Source of the DNA: Aliiroseovarius sp. F20344 | GTDB taxonomy: Bacteria; Pseudomonadota; Alphaproteobacteria; Rhodobacterales; Rhodobacteraceae | Direction of reading: 5' to 3' | NCBI RefSeq assembly: GCF_023016155.1 | Contig: NZ_JALKBG010000008.1 | Coordinates: 64,501 to 128,500, forward strand | Length of the DNA stretch: 64,000 nt | Shown: piece by piece, positions 1 to 8,076 of the stretch | Numbering within the stretch: the first letter of the stretch is position 1 | Layout of the letters: every line of letters starts with the position of its first letter | Position numbers and translations under genes: made by a program | Notes under the pieces: model-generated | Databases searched by the model: none | What the model was told of the DNA's origin: nothing | The model's input: the letters and a program-made list of their open reading frames with translations, nothing else

Positions 1-53
1 GCCGCTGAGACACACCAGTTTGGCGCAAATTCTTATCCCGTCAGGAGCCTCAG

Positions 54-1340
54 TTGCCCAAGCGTACAGCCCCGTTTTCTCGTTTCGAATGGCAGATTGC
101 GTGGCGGTATCTGCGTGCACGCCGCGCCGAAGGTGGCGTCAGCACAATGACGTGGATCAGTCTGATCGGCATCACACTTGCTGTGGCCGCGCTGATCATC
201 ACACTGGCCGTGCGCACCGGGTTCCGTGATGAATTCGTCGATACAATTCTGGGGTCAAATGCGCATGTCGAGGTTTTTGCTCAAAGCCGCGTCACCGCGA
301 ATGGTGATCTGGACCGCACCATCCAGAACTACGAAGACTGGGCAGACCGCATCCTGACCGTGCCGGGTGTTATCCGTGCGGCACCCTTGGTGAAGGGGCA
401 GGTCATGGCCAATCGCGGCCAATACAATGCCGGGGTCGAGGTGTTCGGGATCTCGTACGACGACATCCTGACCATCCCGCGTGTCGCGCGACCCGAAAGC
501 TTCGCTGGCGACCTGTCCAGCTTTGAGCGCGGGGTGGCCATTGGGTCAGGCGTTGCGGCGGAACTGAATGTCGGTGTCGGTGACAAGATCAAGATCATCT
601 CGCCCAATGGCGTCAAAACTGCCTTTGGAACCAGCCCGCGCGTCAATGCCTATGACGTCACCTATATCTTCACCGCTGGCCGCTGGGATATTGATCGCAC
701 GCGGGTCTATCTTCCGATTGCCGAGGCGCAGAGCTTTTTCAACCGTGAAGGGCTGGCAGATGAAATCGAAGTGATGGTCGAGGATCCCGAGGAAATTGAC
801 AAGCTGCTGATGCCGATCATGGAAGCCGTCGAAGACCCCAGCGGGGTGTGGACATGGCGCGACCGCTCTGGCGCGTTCTTGCGGGCGCTTGATATGGAGG
901 ACAATGTGATGTTCATCATCCTGTCCGTTCTGGTGTTGATCGCTTCGATGAACATCACCTCTGGCCTGATCATGCTTGTGAAGAACAAGGGGCGCGACAT
1001 TGGCATCTTGCGCACGATGGGTCTGACCGAAGGCTCGATCCTACGGGTGTTTTTCCTGTGTGGCTCACTAACCGGGATTGTGGGTACGATTGCTGGCGTC
1101 ATCCTTGGATGCCTCTTTGCCCTGAACATCGATAGCGTATTTGCACTGGTGAACTATATCTCTGGCGGCGGGGTCTGGGACCCTTCCATCCGTGGTATCT
1201 ATCACTTACCTGCAAAACTTGAGTTTGCGGATGTAGCATCGGCGGTGGCCCTGTCGCTGACCCTTTCTTTTGTTGTGACCCTGTTCCCGGCCCGTAAAGC
1301 CGCACGGATGAACCCGGTAGAGGCACTGCGCTATGAGTGA
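54..1340 (+). CDS. lolC: Lipoprotein-releasing ABC transporter permease, LolC/LolE family
   Basis: This is the membrane subunit of the Lol exporter, which extracts outer-membrane lipoproteins from the inner membrane and passes them to LolA. The 428-residue protein has the family layout: one membrane helix at about residues 30-52, a large periplasmic MacB-like domain, then three helices at about 285-310, 330-355 and 390-412, ending in the typical NPVEALRYE tail. The TTG start at 54 is chosen because AGGAG lies 7 bases upstream and no in-frame alternative has a better site. The stop overlaps the start of lolD by 8 bases, so the two are translationally coupled. Alphaproteobacteria usually have one hybrid LolC/E-like permease, so the C versus E name is not decided by sequence alone. 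Confidence 0.93.
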   Translation: MPKRTAPFSRFEWQIAWRYLRARRAEGGVSTMTWISLIGITLAVAALIITLAVRTGFRDEFVDTILGSNAHVEVFAQSRVTANGDLDRTIQNYEDWADRILTVPGVIRAAPLVKGQVMANRGQYNAGVEVFGISYDDILTIPRVARPESFAGDLSSFERGVAIGSGVAAELNVGVGDKIKIISPNGVKTAFGTSPRVNAYDVTYIFTAGRWDIDRTRVYLPIAEAQSFFNREGLADEIEVMVEDPEEIDKLLMPIMEAVEDPSGVWTWRDRSGAFLRALDMEDNVMFIILSVLVLIASMNITSGLIMLVKNKGRDIGILRTMGLTEGSILRVFFLCGSLTGIVGTIAGVILGCLFALNIDSVFALVNYISGGGVWDPSIRGIYHLPAKLEFADVASAVALSLTLSFVVTLFPARKAARMNPVEALRYE

Positions 1341-2010
1341 CACAGTTCTGTCCCTGTCGGGGATCACCAAGACTTACAACGAAAACACGCCCGGCGAGAT
1401 CCGCGTGCTGCGTGGCGCCGATCTGTCGATTGCCAAGGGCGAGGTTGTAGCGCTGGTCGCCCCGTCCGGGTCGGGCAAGTCAACGCTTTTGCACATTGCC
1501 GGGCTTTTGGACACGGCGGACGCAGGCGAGGTGTCGATCAACGGCCAAACGATGGGCAACTTGTCTGACCGCCGCCGCACGGCCACCCGTCGCAACGAAG
1601 TTGGGTTCGTCTATCAGTTCCACCATTTGCTGCCCGAGTTTACCGCGCTGGAAAACATCGTTCTGCCTCAGCTGGCGAATGGTGTAAGCGACCGAGCCGC
1701 GCGGGATTATGCGATGGAGCTGATGGCCCGCGTGGGTGTCGACACCCGCACCAGCCACCGCCCGGCAGAGCTGTCAGGCGGCGAACAACAGCGCGTTGCG
1801 TTCTGCCGGGCGCTCGCCAACCGTCCAGCGCTTTTGCTTGCGGACGAACCCACGGGGAACCTTGACCCGGATACGGCCGAAACCGTCTTTGCAGCCCTCA
1901 TGGAACTGGTGCGTGACACCGGCCTGTCTGCCCTGATCGCCACGCATAACCTTGAGCTGGCCGCCCGCATGGACCGCACCTTGCGACTTGATGGCGGCGA
2001 GATCCTCTGA
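1333..2010 (+). CDS. lolD: Lipoprotein-releasing ABC transporter ATP-binding protein LolD
   Basis: ATPase subunit that powers LolC/E. At 225 residues it is the normal family length. A Walker A loop (PSGSGKST, residues 44-51) is followed by the signature LSGGEQQR, a Walker B strand ending [12 protein letters not shown] and the switch histidine in ATHNLE. The residue before the P-loop proline is Ala rather than the usual Gly. The nucleotide-contacting residues are otherwise intact, so activity is expected. The gene overlaps the permease gene by 8 bases and forms a two-gene operon with it. The downstream DUF3047 gene, 93 bases away, may or may not be co-transcribed. Confidence 0.96.
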   Translation: MSDTVLSLSGITKTYNENTPGEIRVLRGADLSIAKGEVVALVAPSGSGKSTLLHIAGLLDTADAGEVSINGQTMGNLSDRRRTATRRNEVGFVYQFHHLLPEFTALENIVLPQLANGVSDRAARDYAMELMARVGVDTRTSHRPAELSGGEQQRVAFCRALANRPALLLADEPTGNLDPDTAETVFAALMELVRDTGLSALIATHNLELAARMDRTLRLDGGEIL

Positions 2011-2103
2011 CCGCTCGCAACCCCTGACAATTGCGTGAGACCCGATTGCGCGGCCCGGCCCAATCGGCATTCTGAAACCGTATTTTGTTCAGCGGAGAAA
2101 CCG

Positions 2104-2745
2104 ATGCGCGTTCTGACCCCGATCCTTGCCTTGATCCTGTCCGCCAGTATGGCCGCTGCGGGTCCTGTGAACTTCAACTCATGGCGCACGCATTGGTTCG
2201 CCATCTTCTCGAAGGTGACGTTTTCGGCGGCGGGCGGTGCGATGGGGGTGACCGCAGATGGAGCCGTGTCCATCACCTATGACCGGCTTGCCCCCAACGA
2301 TTGGGGCGCACGAAAAGCCAGTTGGCGCTGGGCGGTGGACAGCTCGGTTCCTGCCACGGATTTGCGCCAGAAGGGCGGGGATGATCGCAACCTTGCGCTT
2401 TACTTTGCGTTCCTGCCAAAGGCCGAGGCCGAACGCCTGCAAGGCAGCCGCAACCTGCGCAAACTTCTGAACCACCCCGAGGGCCGCGTGCTGGTCTATG
2501 TCTGGGGCGGCAATCACAAACGCGGCGCGGTTCTGGGATCGCCCTATCTGGGCAATCGCGGCAAAACCATCGTGCTGCGCCCGTCCGGCACCGGGTCACA
2601 TTCCGAAAGCGTGGACCTTGCCGCAGATTACCGCCGCGCCTTCGGGTCGGAGCCTGACGCGCTGGTCGCTTTGGCCTTGTCGGCAGACAGCGACGACACG
2701 GATGTGGTCATGCAGGGACAGATCAGCAATTTCAGTTTGAAATGA
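2104..2745 (+). CDS. Exported DUF3047 family protein
   Basis: 213-residue protein of unknown function with a cleavable signal peptide (residues 1-19, hydrophobic core then ASMAAAG). The mature part has the features I associate with DUF3047: a conserved WRWAV strand, a KGGDDRNLAL segment and a VYVWGGN segment, arranged like a beta-sandwich domain. The ATG at 2104 is preferred over an upstream in-frame ATG at 2035 because it gives the signal peptide at the extreme N-terminus and has GGAG 5 bases upstream. It follows the lol genes and precedes a cytochrome lipoprotein, which fits an envelope location. The family assignment is from memory of the motif pattern; no substrate or partner can be proposed. 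Confidence 0.8.
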   Translation: MRVLTPILALILSASMAAAGPVNFNSWRTHWFAIFSKVTFSAAGGAMGVTADGAVSITYDRLAPNDWGARKASWRWAVDSSVPATDLRQKGGDDRNLALYFAFLPKAEAERLQGSRNLRKLLNHPEGRVLVYVWGGNHKRGAVLGSPYLGNRGKTIVLRPSGTGSHSESVDLAADYRRAFGSEPDALVALALSADSDDTDVVMQGQISNFSLK

Positions 2746-2768
2746 CCTGGGGTTGCATGCAGGCGCAG

Positions 2769-2785
2769 GCGTGATAGAATCACGC
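2769..2785. promoter_or_regulatory. Perfect 7-bp inverted repeat upstream of the cytochrome gene
   Basis: GCGTGAT and ATCACGC flank a 3-base centre (AGA). The centre lies about 45 bases before the start codon of the c-type cytochrome lipoprotein gene. It could be an operator half-site pair or a weak hairpin. No T-run follows, so an intrinsic terminator for the DUF3047 gene is unlikely. Confidence 0.3.
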
Positions 2786-2821
2786 TAAAGCAAGACCTTA
2801 GAAAGGCAACAGGGTTCCCCA

Positions 2822-3232
2822 ATGCGCCGCGCAGCACCCCTTCTTCTGATCCTTCTGGCCGCTTGTCAGCCCGAAGACATCTTCTACACGCAAGCCAAGC
2901 CCCAGAAGGAAGACGTTTCCGACCTGACCGGGGCCCAGATCTATGCCGAGAACTGCGCGTCCTGCCACGGCGATGACGCCAAAGGCGGCGTCTATCCCAG
3001 CGCGCCGGACCTGACCAAACTGTCTGCCCGCCACGGCGGCAGCTTCCCAACCCGCCACGTCATGTCGACCATCGACGGCTATGCCAAAGGCACCCAACGC
3101 GCTCCCATGCCGGAATTCGGCGCGCTGCTGGAAAGCGAAATGGAGGTCTGGGTGGACGAAAAAGGCGTGCAAACGCCGACACCTGCTGCGCTGGTGCGTC
3201 TGGCGGAGTATTTGGAGAGCGTGCAGGACTGA
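2822..3232 (+). CDS. c-type cytochrome lipoprotein
   Basis: 136-residue small monoheme cytochrome c anchored as a lipoprotein. The N-terminus has a short basic region, a hydrophobic stretch and a lipobox (LLAAC), which predicts lipidation at Cys15. A single heme-binding site CASCH lies at about residues 45-49, and Met76 in the RHVMSTIDG segment or Met93 in PMPEF could be the distal axial ligand. This arrangement matches class I cytochromes that pass electrons in the periplasm. No oxidase or dehydrogenase genes are adjacent, so the redox partner cannot be inferred. An inverted repeat lies upstream at 2769-2785. Confidence 0.9.
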   Translation: MRRAAPLLLILLAACQPEDIFYTQAKPQKEDVSDLTGAQIYAENCASCHGDDAKGGVYPSAPDLTKLSARHGGSFPTRHVMSTIDGYAKGTQRAPMPEFGALLESEMEVWVDEKGVQTPTPAALVRLAEYLESVQD

Positions 3233-3470
3233 TCTGCGCGTGGCTTAGCCCTAGAACGCGACCTTTCGCTCGTCAGATAGACCTCCGGAAATGCGGCAAG
3301 ATGCTGAAAACGCCTGTCGAGTGTTTTTCTCACCCAATAAGGTTGTCCGCGGCTCAAGCGTATTTTTTTAGATGCGTGTCATGGGCGGCGACGGGAGAGC
3401 ATTGGCTGATTTCTCACACTACTTATGCTATTATTGGCGCCTTCTGTTTCTTTCAAAGGAGGGAGTATCC

Positions 3471-4067
3471 ATGGAACTAGAGAAACGAGTGGCCGACCTA
3501 GAGCATTCAAGGACGCGGATCTTAGCGGTTTTCGGGGTTCTAGGGCTTCTAGGGTTAGGTTTGAGCGGTTTCGCTCTATTCCTTTCTTCGAAAGTGACGG
3601 ATGTGTCTGAAAGCCTTGTCTCAGCTGAGACGCGCCTTGACGACATAGACTCCCAAATTCCAGATATACCAAATATGGTTAATGAAGCCGTAGACAGTAA
3701 AGTTTCAGTAGACTTGGCGAATGCATGGTCCTTTGATGGCGTATTGGGGCAACTTCAGGCGCAAGCGATTTGCACAGCTGTTTCGCCCAAATCCAAGACC
3801 GTCATGGCTGTGCTGAGAACGCCGACCGGCACCAACGCGACTGGTAATCCTGTTTCTGATATTTGCACCAATATCTGTCCAAGATACATTGCGCCAGGTA
3901 CGAACCGACAGGCGAGTGACGTTGGTTCAGTTCATCTGTATTCAACATCGCTACCATTCGACACCGAAAACGGAGAAATATTTAACAGTGGCTTTGCCAC
4001 GCATGTCTATCCAGCAGGAAATACTAACGTTGGCTTCGGCCCTAATTATTGTTGCTGTGGTGGATAG
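3471..4067 (+). CDS. Orphan membrane-anchored protein with Cys-rich C-terminus
   Basis: I do not recognise this 198-residue protein. The ATG at 3471 has an excellent ribosome-binding site (AAAGGAGGG), better than the upstream in-frame start at 3372. The order is a short charged coiled-coil (residues 1-15), one membrane helix (about 17-41), another heptad-like stretch (43-75), then an exported domain with a CTAV segment, a CxxxC pair (ICTNIC) and a terminal CCCGG. The six cysteines may form disulfides or bind metal. Base composition is clearly AT-richer than the genes on either side and codon use is unlike the neighbours (many AGT, ATA and TTA codons), suggesting acquisition or weak codon selection. 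A possible promoter is TTGGCT at 3402 with TATGCT 16 bases on. It converges with parE, 12 bases away. Confidence 0.75.
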   Translation: MELEKRVADLEHSRTRILAVFGVLGLLGLGLSGFALFLSSKVTDVSESLVSAETRLDDIDSQIPDIPNMVNEAVDSKVSVDLANAWSFDGVLGQLQAQAICTAVSPKSKTVMAVLRTPTGTNATGNPVSDICTNICPRYIAPGTNRQASDVGSVHLYSTSLPFDTENGEIFNSGFATHVYPAGNTNVGFGPNYCCCGG

Positions 4068-4079
4068 TTCTCTGTTCCC

Positions 4080-6035
4080 TCAAACATCCAACTCCTCCAC
4101 AAACTTCGCGTTCTCCTGAATATACTGGAAACGAAGTTCGGGTTTTTTACCCATCAGCTGCTCGACCAAGGCGGCGGTTTCGCCGGGTTCGTCCTCGTCA
4201 ATCGTCACTCGGATCAGCGTCCGTGATGCCGGGTCCATCGTGGTTTCTTTCAGGTCCTTTGCGTCCATCTCGCCCAGACCTTTAAAGCGGCTGACGTCGA
4301 TTTTACCTTTGCCGCCCAGACCTTTTTCCAGCCACTCGTCCCGCTCGGCTTCATCAATGCAGTAGACGCGTTTGGCGCCTTGGGTGAGCCTGAAAAGCGG
4401 TGGGCAGGCCAGATAGAGGTGCCCGGTGTCGATCATCGGGCGCATTTGGGTGAAGAAGAAGGTCATCAGAAGCGACGCAATATGCGCCCCGTCCACATCC
4501 GCATCGGTCATGATGATGATTTTGTCATAGCGCAGATCATCTACGTTGAACTTGGTGCCCAGCCCGACGCCCAGCGCTTGGGTCAGGTCGCTGATTTCCG
4601 CGTTGGTGCCCAGCTTTGACGACGCAGCGCCCAGCACGTTCAGGATTTTCCCGCGCAGGGGCAGAAGCGCCTGAGTTTTGCGGTTGCGCGCCATCTTGGC
4701 CGATCCGCCAGCCGAGTCGCCCTCGACAATAAACAGCTCGGTGCCTTCGCGGTTGGTGGCGGAACAATCAACCAGCTTACCGGGCAGGCGCAGTTTCTTG
4801 GTGGCTGTCTTCCGCGCGGTTTCTTTTTCCTGACGGCGGCGCAGGCGTTCTTCGGCCCGCAGGACAAGGAAATCAAGGATCGCACCGGCGGATTTCGTAT
4901 CCGCGGCCAGCCAGTTGTCGAAATGGTCGCGCACCGATTGCTCGACCATTTTGTTGGCAGCTTCGGTCGACAGGCGGTCCTTGGTCTGGCCCACAAAAGC
5001 CGGGTCCGCGATGAAGCAGGACACCAGCGCGCAACCGCCCGTCAGCAGGTCGTCCCGGGTGATGTTCGCGGCTTTCTTGTTGCCCACAAGCTCGCCGTAA
5101 GCCTTGATCCCCTTCAGGATCGCAGCCCAGAAGCCGGTGACATGTGTGCCGCCTTCGGGGGTAGGAACGGTGTTACAGTAGGACTGGATGTAGCCATCGC
5201 GCGACGGGGTCCAGTTGATCGCCCATTCGACAAAGCCGGGTTCGTTAAACCGCTCGCGGAATTCGACCTTTCCGGCGAAGGGCTGGTCGGCATAGATCGA
5301 TGCGCTGCCCAGAGTTTCTTTCAGATAGTCCGCCAAGCCGCCGGGGAAATGGAAGGTGGCTTCGGTCGGTGTCTCGCCGTCATCTATGGCGGATTTCCAG
5401 CGGATTTCGACGCCCGAAAACAGGTAAGCTTTTGACCGCACCAGCGTAAACAACCGCTTGGGCTTGAAGCGGTGCTTGCCGAAGATTTCCTCATCCGCGT
5501 GGAATGTGACTTCGGTGCCGCGTTTGTTTGGCGCTGCGCCCACTTTCTCGACCGGCCCCAAGGGGACCCCGCGCGAGAAACGCTGTTCGAACATCTCTTT
5601 GTTTTTGGCAACGCGCACGACCATCGAATCCGACAGGGCGTTCACGACGGACGAGCCAACACCGTGCAGACCACCCGAGGTCTGATAGGCCTTGCCCGAG
5701 AATTTACCGCCCGCGTGCAGCGTACAGAGGATGACCTCAAGCGCGGATTTGTCGGGGAATTTTGGGTGCGGATCGATTGGAATGCCGCGCCCGTTATCGG
5801 TGATCGTGACAGAATAGTCGTCGTTCAGCGTGACCTCGATCCGGTTGGCGTGGCCCGCGACGGCCTCGTCCATCGAGTTATCAAGGATTTCCGCGACCAT
5901 ATGGTGCAACGCACGTTCATCCGTGCCGCCGATATACATGCCGGGGCGCTGGCGCACAGGCTCCAGCCCCTCAAGCACCTCGATTGAAGAGGCGTCATAG
6001 CTATCGTCGTTCCCAGTAAGGAGGTCGTCTGCCAT
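4080..6035 (-). CDS. parE: DNA topoisomerase IV subunit B (ParE)
   Basis: ATPase subunit of topoisomerase IV, which decatenates daughter chromosomes with ParC. The 651-residue protein has a GHKL ATPase domain (DNSMDEAVAG near residue 52, the glycine-rich GRGIPID loop and HAGGKF), a transducer domain, and a TOPRIM domain with VEGDSAGGSA near residue 437 and the metal-binding DADVDGAH near 510. The ending PELRFQYIQENA resembles the ParE C-terminus. The length near 650 residues, without the longer GyrB insertion, favours ParE over GyrB. Only a weak purine-rich site (AAGAAAG) precedes the ATG. Upstream on the same strand a terminator separates it from the DUF533 gene, so it is probably transcribed alone. 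Confidence 0.96.
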   Translation of the reverse strand: MADDLLTGNDDSYDASSIEVLEGLEPVRQRPGMYIGGTDERALHHMVAEILDNSMDEAVAGHANRIEVTLNDDYSVTITDNGRGIPIDPHPKFPDKSALEVILCTLHAGGKFSGKAYQTSGGLHGVGSSVVNALSDSMVVRVAKNKEMFEQRFSRGVPLGPVEKVGAAPNKRGTEVTFHADEEIFGKHRFKPKRLFTLVRSKAYLFSGVEIRWKSAIDDGETPTEATFHFPGGLADYLKETLGSASIYADQPFAGKVEFRERFNEPGFVEWAINWTPSRDGYIQSYCNTVPTPEGGTHVTGFWAAILKGIKAYGELVGNKKAANITRDDLLTGGCALVSCFIADPAFVGQTKDRLSTEAANKMVEQSVRDHFDNWLAADTKSAGAILDFLVLRAEERLRRRQEKETARKTATKKLRLPGKLVDCSATNREGTELFIVEGDSAGGSAKMARNRKTQALLPLRGKILNVLGAASSKLGTNAEISDLTQALGVGLGTKFNVDDLRYDKIIIMTDADVDGAHIASLLMTFFFTQMRPMIDTGHLYLACPPLFRLTQGAKRVYCIDEAERDEWLEKGLGGKGKIDVSRFKGLGEMDAKDLKETTMDPASRTLIRVTIDEDEPGETAALVEQLMGKKPELRFQYIQENAKFVEELDV

Positions 6036-6116
6036 ATGCTCGAACTTTCTTATGTTAGTTGGGGCGCATTAGATCATCCGGCGCGAGCAGGGGCAATATG
6101 TGGTGGCACGTTCCAG

Positions 6117-6145
6117 CAAAAAAGGCACCGGTCATCCCGATGCCT
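6117..6145 (-). terminator. Intrinsic terminator after the DUF533 gene
   Basis: On the minus strand a 9-bp stem (AGGCATCGG with CCGGTGCCT, one G-T pair) is followed by six T residues. It lies 23 bases past the DUF533 stop codon and before parE, so it should separate the two transcripts. Confidence 0.8.
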
Positions 6146-6167
6146 TTGTTTGCCATCTCGGTTGGGC

Positions 6168-7058
6168 TTAGGTGTACAGGACAGGTTCGCCCATTTGTTC
6201 GTGGATCGAATTGGACGTGCGGGCGTCGATGCCCAGCGCCTGACCCAGATCGTGCAGGTATTGTGCCTCGGCTTTGCTGTCGAGGTCCAAGCCGACTAGA
6301 GACATGGCGTAGACCTGTGCCTCCATCCCGCGTGGGGTGTCATTTGCAAGACCCTGTACGTCAACCGGACGTGTGAATTCGGAATTCACGAAATCCGCCT
6401 CTTCACGAGACACATCGCCCAGATGCTCTTTCAGGGCCTTTTGTTCCTGCGCATCAATGCGGCCGTCGCTTTTTGCGGCTTGGATGATTGCGCGAAGCAA
6501 CACAGCCGCCTTATCTTCTTCGGCCTGCGAGGGTGTTTGGCGCATGTTGCCGCCGCCTTGCAGGGCGTCATTCAGCATATCGCCCAATGACCCAGCGCCG
6601 GGTTTCGACGCCGCTGTACCTGCAGCTCCGCCTGCCAGTGCTTCCAGCAATCCGCCAAGTCCGCCGGGCGCTCCGCCTGAAGCTTGTTGGTTGCCACCGC
6701 CCAGAACTTGTCCAAGCATATCGCTTAGTCCGCCACCCTGTCCGGTCGACTGACCACCACCCAGAAGGTCGCCAAGGCCTCCGCCGCGTTGTGATCCAGA
6801 TCCACCTTGCTTCATCAGGCCGCCAAGAAGGTCCGAAAGGCCTCCGCCGGACTGTTGGCCCGATTGGGGTTGAGCCTGTGTTAGGCCGCCCAGTATGTCG
6901 CTAAGCCCGCCGCCCGGCGAGTGCTCATCCCCGAAAATGCTGCCGCTTCCGGCATTGGTGGTTTGTCGTGGGGTCGACCCACCCTTCGTCATGCTGGAAA
7001 CACCTTTTGCGACCGCAACGCCGATGGCTACTTTAGCTAATGTACTAACGAGACTCAT
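6168..7058 (-). CDS. DUF533 / YebE-like protein with TerB-type helical domain
   Basis: 296-residue protein in three parts: an N-terminal hydrophobic segment (residues 5-22), a Gly/Gln-rich middle (49-170) built of degenerate GGGLSD-LLGGL repeats, and a C-terminal alpha-helical domain (about 175-296) of DUF533/TerB type, with an acidic DGRIDAQEQKAL helix. E. coli YebE is the familiar relative; its role is unknown, though it is linked to envelope stress. The start at 7058 (MSLVST) is chosen over 7073 because GGGAGGAG sits 7 bases upstream. A terminator follows. The repeats are listed separately. Confidence 0.88.
   Translation of the reverse strand: MSLVSTLAKVAIGVAVAKGVSSMTKGGSTPRQTTNAGSGSIFGDEHSPGGGLSDILGGLTQAQPQSGQQSGGGLSDLLGGLMKQGGSGSQRGGGLGDLLGGGQSTGQGGGLSDMLGQVLGGGNQQASGGAPGGLGGLLEALAGGAAGTAASKPGAGSLGDMLNDALQGGGNMRQTPSQAEEDKAAVLLRAIIQAAKSDGRIDAQEQKALKEHLGDVSREEADFVNSEFTRPVDVQGLANDTPRGMEAQVYAMSLVGLDLDSKAEAQYLHDLGQALGIDARTSNSIHEQMGEPVLYT
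6549..6914 (-). repeat. Six degenerate GGGLSD-LLGG coding repeats in the DUF533 gene
   Basis: Residues 49-59, 71-81, 92-102, 108-118, 132-142 and 155-165 of the DUF533 protein are variants of an 11-residue unit (best copies GGGLSDILGGL and GGGLSDLLGGL), separated by 5-13 residue linkers rich in Gly, Ser and Gln. At DNA level the unit recurs as Gly-rich codons but the copies are not identical, so recent slippage is not evident. Confidence 0.7.
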
Positions 7059-7173
7059 GAAAACTCCTCCCAAGTCGATCTAAAATCACCAACAGAATAA
7101 GGGCGATCGTATCTTTGGATAGGGGAAAAGCTGCACAACCGCCTCATCGGCGGAAAAGAGGTTGGGGTGAACC

Positions 7174-7944
7174 CTATGCCTCAAACGGGTCGTCGGGATA
7201 AGTCACACCCGCCAGGTAAAGCCCTTCGGGCGGGCTGACAGGTCCGCAGGCTGTGCGGTCGCGGGCTTCAAGTGCGTGGGTCACATCGTCTGGCGACCAT
7301 GACCCAGCACCCACCTGTTCCAGTGTGCCGATGAAACTGCGCACCTGATTGTGCAGGAAGGACCGCGCACGCACATGGAAGCGGTACTCGATGCCGGTGG
7401 TCAGAGGGACTTCTTCGACCCGCAGCTCATCCAGCGTCTTTACGGGGCTTTCCGCCTGACAGATGGTGGACCGGAAAGTTGTGAAGTCGTGAACACCTAA
7501 CAGCCGATCCGCGCCCGCCTGCATCGCGCTTGCATCCAACTTACGTTTCACATGCCACGCCAATCCGCGTTCGTGGGTCAAGGGTGCACGACGCGAGATA
7601 AGCCGGAACAAGTACCGCCGTTCGCGCGCAGAAAACCGGGCGTGGAAATCATCGCCAGCCACGACGCAGTCATTGATCGCGATGCGGTGATTGCGCAGAT
7701 GGTAATTCAAAGCTTCGGACAGTCGAAAGGGTTGCCAATCGCGCGTCAAATCAACATGCGCCACCTGCGCCAGCCCATGGACGCCCGCATCCGTGCGCCC
7801 AGCTGCGGCCAGCGTATGCGGGCCGGGTTCAAGTTTTTCCAGCGCAGCTTCGATGGCACCCTGAACGGAAGGATGCTCTTTCTGGCGCTGCCATCCGGAA
7901 AATCCTGCACCGTGATATTCGATTTTGAACGCAAATCTGGGCAT
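7174..7944 (-). CDS. truA: tRNA pseudouridine(38-40) synthase TruA
   Basis: Isomerises uridines 38, 39 and 40 in the anticodon arm of many tRNAs. The 256-residue length is standard. The N-terminus [15 protein letters not shown] is the TruA hallmark, and GRTDAGVHG near residues 49-57 carries the catalytic aspartate. The C-terminal half has the FLHNQVR segment that positions the substrate. The gene is on the opposite strand from the YcjX operon and is divergent from it. A GC-rich hairpin (CCGCC / GGCGG at 7140-7154) lies beyond the stop, without a convincing T-tract. Confidence 0.97.
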   Translation of the reverse strand: MPRFAFKIEYHGAGFSGWQRQKEHPSVQGAIEAALEKLEPGPHTLAAAGRTDAGVHGLAQVAHVDLTRDWQPFRLSEALNYHLRNHRIAINDCVVAGDDFHARFSARERRYLFRLISRRAPLTHERGLAWHVKRKLDASAMQAGADRLLGVHDFTTFRSTICQAESPVKTLDELRVEEVPLTTGIEYRFHVRARSFLHNQVRSFIGTLEQVGAGSWSPDDVTHALEARDRTACGPVSPPEGLYLAGVTYPDDPFEA

Positions 7945-8076
7945 GTAGTTCGCATAGCGTGCGGGCGCAGGCTCAGCAAGACCCGTTGCGGGATGGGGAG
8001 AAATGGGTGGAACCTCCCCTCTGGCGAAATGAGGCGCGGGACCATATCTTCAAGGTGAGCAGAGAAGGAGACGCCT

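Noticed and set aside
1-53. 3' end of an upstream coding gene
   Set aside because: A stop in one frame (TGA at 6-8) is compatible with a gene end, but 5 bases are too few to identify it.
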